This document shows, piece by piece, positions 1 to 8,599 of a DNA stretch of 64,000 bases (its first letter is position 1; every line of letters starts with the position of its first letter). The notes beneath the pieces were generated by a model, which was not told the DNA's origin, searched no databases, and worked only from the letters and a program-made list of their open reading frames with translations. The stretch is from positions 119,153 to 183,152 of the forward strand of contig NZ_JASBRE010000009.1 in NCBI RefSeq assembly GCF_029960815.1, read 5' to 3'. The translations under genes were made by a program, and so were the position numbers. This DNA comes from Pseudomonas sp. AL03. Lineage in GTDB: Bacteria > Pseudomonadota > Gammaproteobacteria > Pseudomonadales > Pseudomonadaceae.

Positions 1-385
1 GCAACTCCTGACGCGGAATATGAAACAACACCGCATTGGCAAAAATCCCATCGAAGCGTTCAGCCGGTAGATCGAGTTTCAAGAAGTCCTGCTGCCAGAC
101 CTCGCAACCGCTGTCCTCGCGCGCCATGTGCGTGAACTTCTCTGAACCATCGAGGCCGACCGCCGTGTGGCCCATTCGGGTGAAGGTCTGCAGGTCGCGG
201 CCGGGACCGCAGCCAAAGTCGAGAATGTCGAACGGAGCCTGGCCCTGAATATGCCGCAACAGAGCATCAATGTTCTGGCTGACATCATGATCGCGAGTCC
301 CTTCGCGGAAACCTTCGGCCACCGAGTTGTAATGGCCCAGGGTGGTGGCAGTGATCTGCTCGAGGTCGGTGGGAGTCTGTTTCAT
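1..385 (-). CDS. Class I SAM-dependent methyltransferase, 3' end cut by window edge
   Basis: The minus-strand frame opens with ATG at 385 and stays open to base 1, giving the first 128 residues. It begins MKQTPTDLEQ and carries the glycine-rich SAM-binding motif I of a Rossmann methyltransferase (ILDFGCGPGRDL, about residues 53-64), an acidic motif II (GLDGSEKF) and a motif IV-like LPAERFDGIFAN segment. The methyl acceptor cannot be deduced. The gene is monocistronic as far as visible, and the C-terminal part lies outside the window. The family call is secure; the substrate is unknown. Confidence 0.85.
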   Translation of the reverse strand, partial: MKQTPTDLEQITATTLGHYNSVAEGFREGTRDHDVSQNIDALLRHIQGQAPFDILDFGCGPGRDLQTFTRMGHTAVGLDGSEKFTHMAREDSGCEVWQQDFLKLDLPAERFDGIFANAVLFHIPRQEL

Positions 386-475
386 GGTCGGCTGCGCAGG
401 CAATTGGGGTTTGCCGAATATACGCCATGAGGCCGGGGACTTGCCTCCTCGTCACAATAAGCGTTCGCAACTTGC

Positions 476-1120
476 CTAGCGCTTATTCAATCCACGCGCC
501 AACCGATCCCCGCCCAATTGAATCACCGCCACCAACACCACCAGCAACACAATCACCGTCAACATGATCTGGCTATCAAACCGCTGATACCCGTAGCGAT
601 AAGCGATGTCCCCCAACCCACCGGCACCAATCGCCCCGGCCATGGCCGACGAGTTGATCATCGTCACCAACGTAATCGTGAAACCGCCGACAATCCCCGG
701 CAACGCCTCAGGCAGCAGCACATGCCAAACGATGTGTCGGCGCCGGCAACCCATCGCTTGCGCGGCTTCGATCAGCCCGTGATCGACCTCCCGCAAACTG
801 ACTTCGGCGATGCGCGCAAAGAACGGCGTGGCAGCAATCGTCAGCGGCACCACGGCGGCCCAGACACCGTACGTGGTGCCGACGATCAACCGTGTAAACG
901 GAATCAACGCCACCATCAGAATCAGAAACGGAATCGAGCGAAACAGGTTCACGAACGCACCCAATGCGCGGTTCAGCGCCGTTGCTTCGTAGATCCCACC
1001 CTTGGAACTGGTGACCAGGATCACCGCCAGCGGAATGCCCGCCAGCAGCGCGATCAATGATGAAACGCCGACCATCAGGAAGGTGTCGATGAAGCCTTGC
1101 AGCAAGCGATCAAACCACAT
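476..1120 (-). CDS. metI: Methionine ABC transporter permease MetI
   Basis: This 214-residue inner-membrane permease of the MetNIQ importer has hydrophobic segments throughout. An EAA-type cytoplasmic loop ([20 protein letters not shown]) is where the ATPase docks. I chose the ATG at 1120 ([10 protein letters not shown]); it overlaps the 3' end of metN by 11 bases, the usual arrangement for translational coupling. A longer in-frame reading from 1180 lies wholly inside metN and has no family resemblance. It would transport methionine or related sulfur compounds across the inner membrane with MetN and MetQ, which precede it in the same operon. Confidence 0.93.
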   Translation of the reverse strand: MWFDRLLQGFIDTFLMVGVSSLIALLAGIPLAVILVTSSKGGIYEATALNRALGAFVNLFRSIPFLILMVALIPFTRLIVGTTYGVWAAVVPLTIAATPFFARIAEVSLREVDHGLIEAAQAMGCRRRHIVWHVLLPEALPGIVGGFTITLVTMINSSAMAGAIGAGGLGDIAYRYGYQRFDSQIMLTVIVLLVVLVAVIQLGGDRLARGLNKR

Positions 1121-2231
1121 AACCCAGCACCTCCACCTGTTGCGCCCAGTTGCCGGCGCGTTGGCGCAGTTCCTCAGCACCGAGGGACGAACCGGTCACC
1201 GCCAACAGCAGTTGCCCGAGCGCATGGCCCTGAATCCGCTCCACACCACCTTGCAGCAAGCGCACGCGACCGCCGAGGGCACCGAACAGCGCCGCCAGAT
1301 CTGGCTCGTCATGAGCCGCACCAGTGAATTGCAGTCGCAGTACCACCGCGTCATCCGAGGACTGCGGCTGCACACGCAAACGGCTTTGCAGTTCTTCTGG
1401 CAGGCCGTGTTGCAATGGCGCCAGCAAGGTTTTGCTGACCTCGTGCTGCGGGTTGCCAAAGACTTCCCAGACCGGCCCTTGTTCGACGATTCGCCCGTGC
1501 TCCAGCACGACGACCCGATCACAGATATCGCGAATCACTGCCATCTCGTGAGTGATCAGCACAATGGTCAGGCCCAGGCGCTGATTGATCTCGCGCAGCA
1601 GGCCGAGGATTGATTGCGTGGTTTGCGGGTCCAGCGCCGAAGTGGCTTCGTCGCACAGTAGTATCGCCGGGTCGTGCACCAGTGCCCGAGCGATGCCGAC
1701 GCGCTGTTTCTGCCCACCGGAAAGCTGCGCCGGGTAGGCCTTGTGCTTCTCTTGCAGTCCTACCAGTTCGAGCAATTCGCGGACTTTGTGCTCGCGTTTG
1801 TCCTTCGGCACACCGGCGACTTTCAGTGGCAACTCGACGTTCTGCCAAACCGTCTTGGCTGACATCAGGTTGAAGTGCTGGAAGATCATGCCGATGCGCC
1901 GACGCAGCGCTACCAGGCGGTCTTCGTCGAATTCACGGATGTCGACCTGATCGATCAGCACACGGCCTGTGCTCGGTTGTTCCAGACGGTTGATGGTGCG
2001 GATCAGCGACGATTTGCCGGCGCCGCTGCGGCCGATGATGCCGAACACTTCGCCGCGCTGGATCGCCAGGTCGATGCCGTGCAGGGCGGCCACCGGACCT
2101 TGCTGGCCGTTGTAGGTTTTGCCCAGGCCGATGAAGCGCACGTGGGCGCGGTTGAGTTCTGGATGCAGTTCGGTGTGTTCAGCTTGCTGAGGCTCCGGAA
2201 CATCCAGTCGCCGTTGGATCGCGGCCGTCAT
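1110..2231 (-). CDS. metN: Methionine ABC transporter ATP-binding protein MetN
   Basis: This 373-residue ABC ATPase has Walker [10 protein letters not shown], signature LSGGQKQR, Walker [13 protein letters not shown], and an H-loop in the VLITHEMAV segment. The last 80-90 residues form the ACT-like NIL domain typical of MetN, which senses methionine and inhibits transport. The ATG at 2231 is taken as start. It lies two bases after the metQ stop and has a GGGAAAG purine stretch upstream, while the longer reading needs a TTG. It is the middle gene of metQ-metN-metI. The neighbouring sulfonate/sulfone-type oxidoreductase genes suggest the cargo may include oxidised methionine derivatives; that is inference. 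Confidence 0.95.
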   Translation of the reverse strand: MTAAIQRRLDVPEPQQAEHTELHPELNRAHVRFIGLGKTYNGQQGPVAALHGIDLAIQRGEVFGIIGRSGAGKSSLIRTINRLEQPSTGRVLIDQVDIREFDEDRLVALRRRIGMIFQHFNLMSAKTVWQNVELPLKVAGVPKDKREHKVRELLELVGLQEKHKAYPAQLSGGQKQRVGIARALVHDPAILLCDEATSALDPQTTQSILGLLREINQRLGLTIVLITHEMAVIRDICDRVVVLEHGRIVEQGPVWEVFGNPQHEVSKTLLAPLQHGLPEELQSRLRVQPQSSDDAVVLRLQFTGAAHDEPDLAALFGALGGRVRLLQGGVERIQGHALGQLLLAVTGSSLGAEELRQRAGNWAQQVEVLGYVV

Positions 2232-2233
2232 GT

Positions 2234-3043
2234 TCAACTTTCCCAACCGGCTTGGTAAAGCTTGCCGTGGGCTTTATCCAAGGCTGCGCGCACGGCCGGC
2301 GAATGCTGGTAGATGTCGACGAATTTGATCAGGCGCGGGTCGGTTTTGCTTTTCGGCTGGATCACGAACTGGATCACGTATTCCTTGTGATCGAGGCCGT
2401 CGAACAGCAGGGCAGAGCTGGCATCGAAGGTCTTCGACAAGCGAATGTAGGCCGGGTAGCCCTGGACCAGATCGGCGTCGTCATAGGCTCGTACCAGTTG
2501 CACGGCTTCGACCTGAAGGATTTTGAGCTTCTTCGGATTGGCGATGATGTCTTCTTCGGTGGCGTTGTAGCCGACACCCGGTTTGAGCGTGATCAGCCCG
2601 GCCTTGGCCAACAGTTGCAAACCACGACCGCTGTTGATCGGGTCGTTGGCAATCGCCACGCTGGCGCCTTCTGGCAGTTCTTCGAAGCTTTTGTATTTCT
2701 TCGAGTAGAGGCCGACGTTGTTGATGATCCCCGGTGCGAACGGCACCAGGTCGAAACCGGCGGCGGCCTTGGCGTTTTCCAGGAACGGGATGTGCTGGAA
2801 GTAATTTACGTCGATGTCACCGGCGGCGAGGCTGACGTTGGGCGCGATCCAGTCGCTGAACTCCACGAGTTCGACTTTCAGGCCTTGTTTGTTGGCTTCT
2901 TCGACGGCGGCTTCCAAGGGAATGGCGAAGGCGGCGGTGGTACCGACTTTCAACGCTGCATCGGCAGCGAAGGTGACGGAGCTGAAAAGGCCGAGGGCCA
3001 GGGCCAGTGCTTTGACTGGGTGGGTTAAGAGTTTCTTGGTCAT
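2234..3043 (-). CDS. metQ: Methionine-type periplasmic binding protein MetQ
   Basis: This 269-residue solute-binding protein of the NlpA/MetQ family starts with a Sec signal peptide ([18 protein letters not shown], cleavage near TFA-ADA) and has no lipobox cysteine, so it is probably soluble. Family hallmarks are [13 protein letters not shown] and [13 protein letters not shown]. It delivers methionine or a related compound to MetNI, encoded just downstream (stop 2 bases before metN). The protein contains no cysteine and no methionine except the initiator, an unusual sulfur-sparing composition for a protein presumably made during sulfur limitation. A second, diverged metQ lies at 37407-38189. 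Confidence 0.93.
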   Translation of the reverse strand: MTKKLLTHPVKALALALGLFSSVTFAADAALKVGTTAAFAIPLEAAVEEANKQGLKVELVEFSDWIAPNVSLAAGDIDVNYFQHIPFLENAKAAAGFDLVPFAPGIINNVGLYSKKYKSFEELPEGASVAIANDPINSGRGLQLLAKAGLITLKPGVGYNATEEDIIANPKKLKILQVEAVQLVRAYDDADLVQGYPAYIRLSKTFDASSALLFDGLDHKEYVIQFVIQPKSKTDPRLIKFVDIYQHSPAVRAALDKAHGKLYQAGWES

Positions 3044-3091
3044 GATGAGTTTTCCAGTCAGTGCATAGAGGTGTGGTGTTTGTTAGGGCCT

Positions 3092-3159
3092 CTTCGCGGG
3101 CAAGCCTCGCTCCTACAGGAGATTGCGTGCTCTTGTAGGAGCGAGGCTCGCCCGCGAAG
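3092..3159. repeat. Inverted REP-type repeat pair
   Basis: The arms CTTCGCGGGCAAGCCTCGCT and its near-complement (ending AGCGAGGCTCGCCCGCGAAG) face each other around about 20 bases, each arm extended by TCCTACAG/TTGTAGGA. It lies between metQ and the 3' end of the monooxygenase gene on the same strand, so it may fold in the readthrough transcript and separate their expression. Related copies occur at 28537, 42485 and 44355. Confidence 0.85.
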
Positions 3160-3162
3160 CTT

Positions 3163-4521
3163 TTAACGGCGGAACGCAGAACCAGTGTGTTGCTTGGGCA
3201 AATGCGCCTCGCCGTGAAACAGCTTCTCCCGCAGGCTGCCGGTGTCGTAAGCGGTCTTGTACGACCCTCTGCGTTGCAATTCGGGAATCACCCGTTCAAT
3301 GAAGTCCACGTAACTTTCCGGCGTGACAATCCGCGTCAGGTTGAAGCCATCCAGCCCGGTTTCTGCGATCCACGATTCCAGCTCATCGGCTACTTGCTCG
3401 GGCGAACCGACCACGGTGATGTAGCGTCCTCCGAGGGCGTGTTGCTCGAGTAATTTGCGGCGGGTCCAGTCGTTGTTTTGCAGGTTCCTGGTGGCGGACT
3501 GGATCGCGTTGCTCTTCACGTACTGGATCGGTTCGTCGATGGTGTATTCGGAGAAATCGATCCCGGTGGACGCCGAGAAATGCGCCACGCCGGCCTCGGC
3601 ACTGGCGTAGCTCAAGTATTCGGCATGCTTGGCCCAGGCCGCCTCTTCGGATTCGCCGACAATCACGTTCAGCCCCATGAACACCTTGATGTCCTCGGGG
3701 TTGCGCCCGGCCTCGACGGCACTGGCGCGAACCTTGTCCACTTGAACTTTGGTCGACGGTTTGTTCTGGCCGCTGATGAACACGCATTCGGCATGACGCC
3801 CGGCGAACAGCAAACCGCGATCCGAACTGCCGGCCTGGAACAGCACCGGCGTGCGCTGCGGCGAGGGTTCGCAGAGGTGATAACCCTCGACCTGATAGAA
3901 CTCGCCCTTGTGCTCGACCTTGTGCACTTTCTCGGGCTGCGCGTAGATCCGCTGCTGCGGATCGTTAAGCACCGCGCCGTTTTCCCAACTGCCTTCCCAG
4001 AGTTTGTAGAGCACTTGCAGGTATTCATCGGCCTGGTCGTAACGACGGTCGTGTTCCACCTGTTCGCTCAAGCCCATGGCCTTGGCGGCGCTGTCGAGGT
4101 AGCCGGTGACGATGTTCCAGCCGACCCGGCCGCGACTCAGGTGATCGAGCGTGGACAGGCGTCGGGCGAACAGATACGGCGGTTCGTAAGTCAGGTTGGC
4201 AGTGAGTCCGAAGCCGAGGTTTTTGGTGACCGCAGCCATCGCCGAAACCAGCAGCAGCGGATCATTGACCGGCAATTGAATTGACTCTTTGAGCGGCACA
4301 TCCACTGAGTTTTGGTAGACGTCGTAAACCCCGACGATGTCAGCGATGAACAGACCATCGAACAGGCCACGCTCCAGCAGTTGCGCCAGTTCGGTCCAGT
4401 ATTCGATCGTTTTGTACTGAGTGGAGTTGTCCCGTGGGTGCGTCCACAGACCATGGTTGATGTGCCCGATGCAGTTCATGTTGAACGCGTTGAGCAGAAT
4501 CTTCTTTTTGGGGTCGGCCAT
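3163..4521 (-). CDS. NtaA/SnaA/DszA-family flavin-dependent monooxygenase
   Basis: This 452-residue protein belongs to the bacterial-luciferase-like class of reduced-flavin monooxygenases. Recognisable family segments are NAFNMNCIGH, LFDGLFIADI, STLDHLSRGRVGWNIVTG and RTPVLFQAGSSDRG. Relatives open sulfones, nitrilotriacetate or pristinamycin rings using FMNH2 and oxygen supplied by a separate reductase; none is encoded here. Its ATG at 4521 overlaps the stop of the preceding SfnB-like gene (TGATG), so translation is probably coupled. Together with two SfnB-like enzymes and metQNI it suggests uptake and desulfurisation of an organosulfur compound. Unlike its partners it has three cysteines and several methionines. 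The substrate cannot be read from the sequence. Confidence 0.88.
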   Translation of the reverse strand: MADPKKKILLNAFNMNCIGHINHGLWTHPRDNSTQYKTIEYWTELAQLLERGLFDGLFIADIVGVYDVYQNSVDVPLKESIQLPVNDPLLLVSAMAAVTKNLGFGLTANLTYEPPYLFARRLSTLDHLSRGRVGWNIVTGYLDSAAKAMGLSEQVEHDRRYDQADEYLQVLYKLWEGSWENGAVLNDPQQRIYAQPEKVHKVEHKGEFYQVEGYHLCEPSPQRTPVLFQAGSSDRGLLFAGRHAECVFISGQNKPSTKVQVDKVRASAVEAGRNPEDIKVFMGLNVIVGESEEAAWAKHAEYLSYASAEAGVAHFSASTGIDFSEYTIDEPIQYVKSNAIQSATRNLQNNDWTRRKLLEQHALGGRYITVVGSPEQVADELESWIAETGLDGFNLTRIVTPESYVDFIERVIPELQRRGSYKTAYDTGSLREKLFHGEAHLPKQHTGSAFRR

Positions 4522-5714
4522 CAGATAGTCCCTCGCAACGGAGGGTTTTCATCGTTGAGGTAGTAATTGCCGACCGCGTGATACTTCCAGCGCACCGGGT
4601 CGTGCAGCGTGTGCACCCGAGCGTTGCGCCAGTGGCGATCCAGGCCGTGTTCGATCAGGGTTGCCTGGCTGCCCGCCAGTTCAAACAGCGTGCTGCCAGC
4701 GGCGAGGGAAATCTCGGTGCTGATAGCGCGGGCTTCGGCGACGGCAATTGAAGCAGCGGCGACGGTCTCGGCGTTGGTGTCGGCCTGCGCTTTGTCGAGG
4801 AATTCGCCGGAGCGTTCCAGCAAGGCTTCGGCGGCGTGCAGACGAATGCTCAAGTGGCCGAAGCTCTTGATGGTCAGCGGGTCCTCGGTGGCGTTGTCGT
4901 TGCCGGAATCGATCCACGGCCGAGTCTTGGTGCGCACGAAATGCAGCGCATCTTCATAGGCAGCCCGGGCGATGCCGGTGTCGATGGCGGCGTGAAGAAT
5001 CTGCGCCAACGGGCCGACGGTGGTCGGGCGCTCGAACGCACTTTGAAACGGAATCACGTCTTCGGCGGCGACGTAGACATCTTCAAACACCACCGAACCG
5101 CTGCCGGTGGTGCGCTGGCCGAAGCCGCTCCAGTCGTCGATCACCGTCAAGCCTTTGCTGTTGCGCGGCACGAACGCCAATTGCTGCACGCCGTTTTCAT
5201 CCACTACCGAGGTCGGAATGCGCTGGGCGTAAATCGCCCCGGTGGCGTAGAACTTGCGGCCGTTGATGCGATAGCCGCTGCTGTCACGGGTCAGGCTGGT
5301 GACGCGGTCATGGGCGGTTTTAGTGCCCAGTTCCGCGAGGGCATTGCCGAAACGTTGGCCGGCCAGTACCTCGGCGTATAGGCGCTTTTTCTGTTCGGCG
5401 CTGCCGTTCACGCGGAGCACTTCGAGTGCATAGAAATGGTTCTGCGGGATTTGTCCGAGAGAGCCGTCAGCCTGGGCAATCAGCGCGATCACTTTGGCCA
5501 GGGTGACGTTGGAAACCCCGGCGCCGCCGTATTCTTTTGGCACGCTGATGCCCCAAAGTCCCGAGCGGGAAAACACTTCCAGTTCCGGGTGCGGCAAACG
5601 GCGTTCGCGGTCGCGCAGGGCGCTGTCGCGTTTGAAGTCTTCGGCCAGGTCACTGGCGACAATCAGGGCTTGCTCATCGCTGGTTATGACCGCGACGTGG
5701 TGAGAAAGAGTCAT
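4521..5714 (-). CDS. SfnB-family sulfur acquisition oxidoreductase (first of two, proximal to the monooxygenase)
   Basis: This 397-residue protein has the acyl-CoA dehydrogenase/flavin monooxygenase fold. The N-terminal helical part carries IPQNHFYALEVLR, the middle beta domain carries INGRKFYATGAIYA and DWSGFGQRTTGSGSV, and the C-terminal part has LDRHWRNARVHTLHDPVRWK. SfnB proteins are linked to growth on dimethyl sulfone and similar sulfur sources and probably use reduced flavin; their exact reaction is not settled. The start is ATG 5714 with an upstream GGAGAAAC. Longer readings run into the neighbouring paralogue. There is no Cys or Met beyond the initiator. The last 60 residues are very similar to the upstream paralogue, also in DNA, pointing to tandem duplication. 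Confidence 0.88.
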   Translation of the reverse strand: MTLSHHVAVITSDEQALIVASDLAEDFKRDSALRDRERRLPHPELEVFSRSGLWGISVPKEYGGAGVSNVTLAKVIALIAQADGSLGQIPQNHFYALEVLRVNGSAEQKKRLYAEVLAGQRFGNALAELGTKTAHDRVTSLTRDSSGYRINGRKFYATGAIYAQRIPTSVVDENGVQQLAFVPRNSKGLTVIDDWSGFGQRTTGSGSVVFEDVYVAAEDVIPFQSAFERPTTVGPLAQILHAAIDTGIARAAYEDALHFVRTKTRPWIDSGNDNATEDPLTIKSFGHLSIRLHAAEALLERSGEFLDKAQADTNAETVAAASIAVAEARAISTEISLAAGSTLFELAGSQATLIEHGLDRHWRNARVHTLHDPVRWKYHAVGNYYLNDENPPLRGTI

Positions 5715-5737
5715 GTGTTTCTCCAGAGATCTGGTCG

Positions 5738-6979
5738 TTAAATCCAGGAGTGGCGAGCGGGTAGCGTGCCATTGAGGTGGTAAGTCCCGACCGCGTGATA
5801 TTTCCAGCGCACCGGGTCGTGCAGCGTGTGCACGCGGGCGTTGCGCCAGTGGCGGTCGAGGTTGAATTCGGCGAGGGTGGCGCGGCTGCCGGCCAGTTCG
5901 AAAAGCTTTTCGCTGGCCAGCAGCGAGATCTCGGTGGTCAGCACTTTGGCTTCGGCCACGGCAATCGAGGCGCGGGCGGCAGACTCGGCGGTGAGCGGCG
6001 CGGCGCTGACCTGATCGAGCACTTGCCCGGCCTTGCGCAGCAGCGCTTCGGCGGCGTGCAATTCGATCTTCAGTTTGCCGATGTCGGCAATCACATAGAG
6101 ATCGTCGCTGGCCCGTTCGACCTTGGCGTCGATCCACGGTCGTGCACGGGTTTTCACGAATTCGATGGCGTCGTCGATGGCGCCTCGGGCGATGCCGGCG
6201 TCAATGGCTGCTTGTATCAACTGCGACACGGCGCCCTGAGTGTTCGGGCTGTCATTGATCTTCCAGTTTTCCACCACCAGCTCGGCGTCGACCTGCACGT
6301 TATTGAGCAAAAGGGTGCCGCTGGCGGTGGTGCGTTGGCCGAAGCCCGACCAGTCATCAACGATGCGCAGGCCCGGTGTACCGCGGCGGACGAAGGCCAG
6401 CACTTGCTTGCCGTCGTCGTTCAGCGCCTTGACGGCAACCCAGTGGGCGAACAGCGCGCCGGTGGAATAAAACTTCTGCCCGTTGAGGACGAAGCCGTCA
6501 CCGTCAGCGGTGATTCGTGCCTTGAGTTCAAGGGTGTTTTTGGTGCCGCGCTCAGGTCCTGCGTTACCGATCCGCCAGCCGTCGAGCACGCTTTTGAACA
6601 GCTGTTTTTTTTGCGATTCGGTGGCGCTGCCGAGCACCAGATTGAGAATGCCGAACTGGTTCTGCGGGATCTGTCCCAAGGCCGGGTCGGCCGCGGAAAT
6701 GATCGCGAATACTTCGGCAAGGGTGACGAACGAAACCTGTGGGCCACCGTACTCACGCGGGATCGCAATGCTGCCCAGGCCGCTGCGGGTGAACTGTTCG
6801 ATTTCCGACCACGGCAGCTTGCGCTGCTGGTCGCGTTTGGCTGCTTGCAGGCGGGCGACTTGCGCCAGCTCATGGGCAGCCTTGATGGCTTGTGCGTCGT
6901 TGCGCAAGACCTGCGCGGGCAACAACAGCGGGGCGATGTCCAGATCACTCTGGACGATTGCATCTGCCAGACTGGACAT
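5738..6979 (-). CDS. SfnB-family sulfur acquisition oxidoreductase (second, promoter-proximal)
   Basis: This 413-residue paralogue of the neighbour at 4521-5714 shares IPQNQFGILNLVLG, LNGQKFYSTGALFAH, DDWSGFGQRTTASGT and DRHWRNARVHTLHDPVRW. It would be the first gene of a three-gene operon ending in the DszA-like monooxygenase, with 23 bases between the two SfnB-like genes. Like its paralogue it contains no cysteine and no internal methionine over 413 residues. That fits genes switched on by sulfur starvation. An AT-rich motif upstream at 7138-7173 resembles the one in front of tauA. The specific substrate is unknown; the family assignment is firm. Confidence 0.88.
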   Translation of the reverse strand: MSSLADAIVQSDLDIAPLLLPAQVLRNDAQAIKAAHELAQVARLQAAKRDQQRKLPWSEIEQFTRSGLGSIAIPREYGGPQVSFVTLAEVFAIISAADPALGQIPQNQFGILNLVLGSATESQKKQLFKSVLDGWRIGNAGPERGTKNTLELKARITADGDGFVLNGQKFYSTGALFAHWVAVKALNDDGKQVLAFVRRGTPGLRIVDDWSGFGQRTTASGTLLLNNVQVDAELVVENWKINDSPNTQGAVSQLIQAAIDAGIARGAIDDAIEFVKTRARPWIDAKVERASDDLYVIADIGKLKIELHAAEALLRKAGQVLDQVSAAPLTAESAARASIAVAEAKVLTTEISLLASEKLFELAGSRATLAEFNLDRHWRNARVHTLHDPVRWKYHAVGTYHLNGTLPARHSWI

Positions 6980-7137
6980 CAGTGCCGCTCCTTGGCTGCA
7001 CGCAATGCCCTGGCGATCTGCACTGGGGTGATTGTGTTCCGGACCATACCTACCTCACATCTCATGGAAACGCCGCGAGGGTTGCGGCGAACGAAAACAA
7101 GAATGTCCGGTGGTCCGGTGCATATACCCTAAGCGCG

Positions 7138-7173
7138 CATAAAAAATAAATAAACTAACTTTTAGGAATATGC
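7138..7173 (-). promoter_or_regulatory. AT-rich promoter element upstream of the sfnB-dszA operon
   Basis: Read on the plus strand this is AAAATAAATAAACTAACTTTT followed by a GGAATATGC end. Upstream of tauA (22851-22880) a closely similar string occurs, AAAATAAATAACTTTT followed by CGAATGAGC. A CysB-like or other LysR-type activator would be the expected sulfur-starvation regulator; that is inference. The element is 160-190 bases upstream of the start codon, so the leader is long or the real promoter is nearer. Confidence 0.4.
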
Positions 7174-7216
7174 ATAGAAGGTACGTCTCACACCCGATGG
7201 ATGAGTTGGCACGCGC

Positions 7217-7355
7217 CCTTGTAGCAGCTGGCGAAGCCTGCGTTCAGCTGCGCAGCAGTCGTAAATCCTGAATCCGCGATTAACCTGAATGACCGCGGCG
7301 ACTGGTTTCACGACTGCTGCGCAGCTGAACGCAGGCTTCGCCAGCGGCTACAGGG
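7217..7355. repeat. Long inverted repeat with about 50-base arms
   Basis: The left arm (7217-7268) and right arm (7303-7355) are near-perfect reverse complements containing GCGAAGCCTGCGTTCAGCTG and its complement, with a spacer of about 34 bases. It looks like a REP/BIME doublet. It sits between the 3' end of the orphan gene at 7359 and the upstream region of the sfnB operon, so it could fold into a strong stem-loop that ends the orphan gene's transcript. Confidence 0.85.
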
Positions 7356-7358
7356 ATC

Positions 7359-8123
7359 TCAGAATTTGCGGGGTTCGGCAGCCATTAACATTTCCTTCGG
7401 CCGAGCCTTCAAGTAGGGATTGGCGCAACCAATCTTCAGCCTGCGTGGCGGTGCCCAGCGGGAGTTGTTACCCACCCGGTCGAGGATGCAGTAAGTCACT
7501 TCCAGCCGCAGGTCTTCGCCGGCTTCGAGAATGATCGCCGCAGGCACCCAGACCTGTATCGGCTGGCCGACATCACCTGCCTTGAGTCGTGGCAGATCCA
7601 TGCGCACATCGCCCCAGCGCAGGGTGATTTCGTCGTCGGCGGCCATGTTCAGGTAAGGCTCGATGGTCAGCGGAACCCCGCGCTTGATCTGGTTCGGATT
7701 GACCCCCTGACGGCGAATGGTCTCGGGAATGTTCACGGGCTCCAGACTCTGGTTTTCATCGCCGCACAGCGCAGACGGTTGGCCACCGGGGCAGTCGAGT
7801 TTGATCTGCACCCGTCTGGCGACTGACAGGGTTGGCCCTTGCCCGATCTGCATGATCCGGTAGTGAACGCGCGAGGTGCCATTGGCGATGAAGCTCTCGG
7901 GGACACGCAGTTGGACCGGTTGGCCGACATCGTTGGCCGTAAGCACTCTGGAAGCCACGTAGCAGTGGTCCCAGAACAGTTCGATCAAGTCGCCTTCGTC
8001 CATGCAGGGGTAAGGCGCCACGTCGATCAGCAGGTGAGCCGCCGAGGTGATGTTGATGCAGGTCTTGTGAGATTGCGCCAGGGTCGGGGCCGCAAGTTCG
8101 GGTTTGTTCGAAGTGTTTGTCAT
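7359..8123 (-). CDS. Hypothetical protein with two tandem beta-rich repeats
   Basis: This 254-residue protein of unknown function contains two copies of an about 85-residue module. Copy 1 (about residues 27-115) has DLIELFWDHC, DVGQPVQLRVPESFI and VHYRIMQIG. Copy 2 (about 150-235) has DEITLRWGDV, DVGQPIQVWVPAAII and LEVTYCILDR. Each looks like an immunoglobulin-like beta-sandwich. There is no signal peptide and no membrane segment. I chose ATG 8123 because AAGGAG lies six bases upstream; the longer reading from 8204 starts with GTG and has no ribosome site. I recall similar modules from large multi-repeat Pseudomonas proteins, but no function is known to me. Confidence 0.75.
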   Translation of the reverse strand: MTNTSNKPELAAPTLAQSHKTCINITSAAHLLIDVAPYPCMDEGDLIELFWDHCYVASRVLTANDVGQPVQLRVPESFIANGTSRVHYRIMQIGQGPTLSVARRVQIKLDCPGGQPSALCGDENQSLEPVNIPETIRRQGVNPNQIKRGVPLTIEPYLNMAADDEITLRWGDVRMDLPRLKAGDVGQPIQVWVPAAIILEAGEDLRLEVTYCILDRVGNNSRWAPPRRLKIGCANPYLKARPKEMLMAAEPRKF

Positions 8124-8599
8124 GGGTTTCTCCTTGAAGCCTGCAGCGAAGTCCGTTTCTGAAAGTTCGAAAGGCGTGAATTGCCGAGCAACAAGATTAT
8201 TCACTATTTACGAGTTTAAATAATGAATGAGTGCGGGATTCGACGCCTGTTGGAGACTAGATAAGAGTTCGCTTGAACAGGTGTCAATAGAGCTGGCTAG
8301 TTAAGTAGGGTATCTAGGGTTATTCAGAAAGATCCTACGCATTGACGTTAATAAGCTGCACCGCTCTGTCGAACTTTACCCAGATTTTATGGGCTTTGAG
8401 CGCGTTGTTGGCGGCGAGATCAGTTCGGTTGGGAGGCTGGATTTGACGGATTATAGGCGAGGTTAATCTGTTGCTGGACATATATATGTACCGCGCGCAG
8501 CGTTGAGTAAATATCTATTATTCGGAAGGGCCGAGAGATTCTATTAGCGGAGTAGTTGTCACTTCCATCCATGGAAGTTAATAAGGGTGAGCTGATGTT
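8124..8599. other. AT-rich gene-free stretch between tcyN and the orphan gene
   Basis: This 476-base interval has no credible reading frame. It is visibly more AT-rich than its surroundings. It holds the putative promoter at 8258-8287, a short self-complementary ACATATATATGT near 8479, and a perfect 8-base palindrome with a 2-base centre (8561-8578, ACTTCCAT/ATGGAAGT) just downstream of tcyN. The palindrome lacks a T-run and is not a convincing terminator. Nothing else was recognised. Confidence 0.5.
8258..8287 (-). promoter_or_regulatory. Putative sigma-70 promoter for the repeat-containing orphan gene
   Basis: On the minus strand a perfect -35 hexamer TTGACA (8287-8282) is followed after 18 bases by TATCTA (8263-8258), a weak -10. 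Transcription would begin near 8250 and leave a leader of about 125 bases before the ATG at 8123. This is a single-sequence motif match only. Confidence 0.4.

Noticed and set aside
4521..6137. Long N-terminal extension of the first SfnB-like protein
   Set aside because: The extra residues are a frame-shifted reading of the upstream SfnB-like gene and are arginine-rich. ATG 5714 fits the family.
7206..7222. TGGCACG followed by CTTGTAG, resembling a sigma-54 promoter near the sfnB operon
   Set aside because: The GC at -12 is missing, the orientation points away from the operon, and the sequence overlaps the start of the large inverted repeat.
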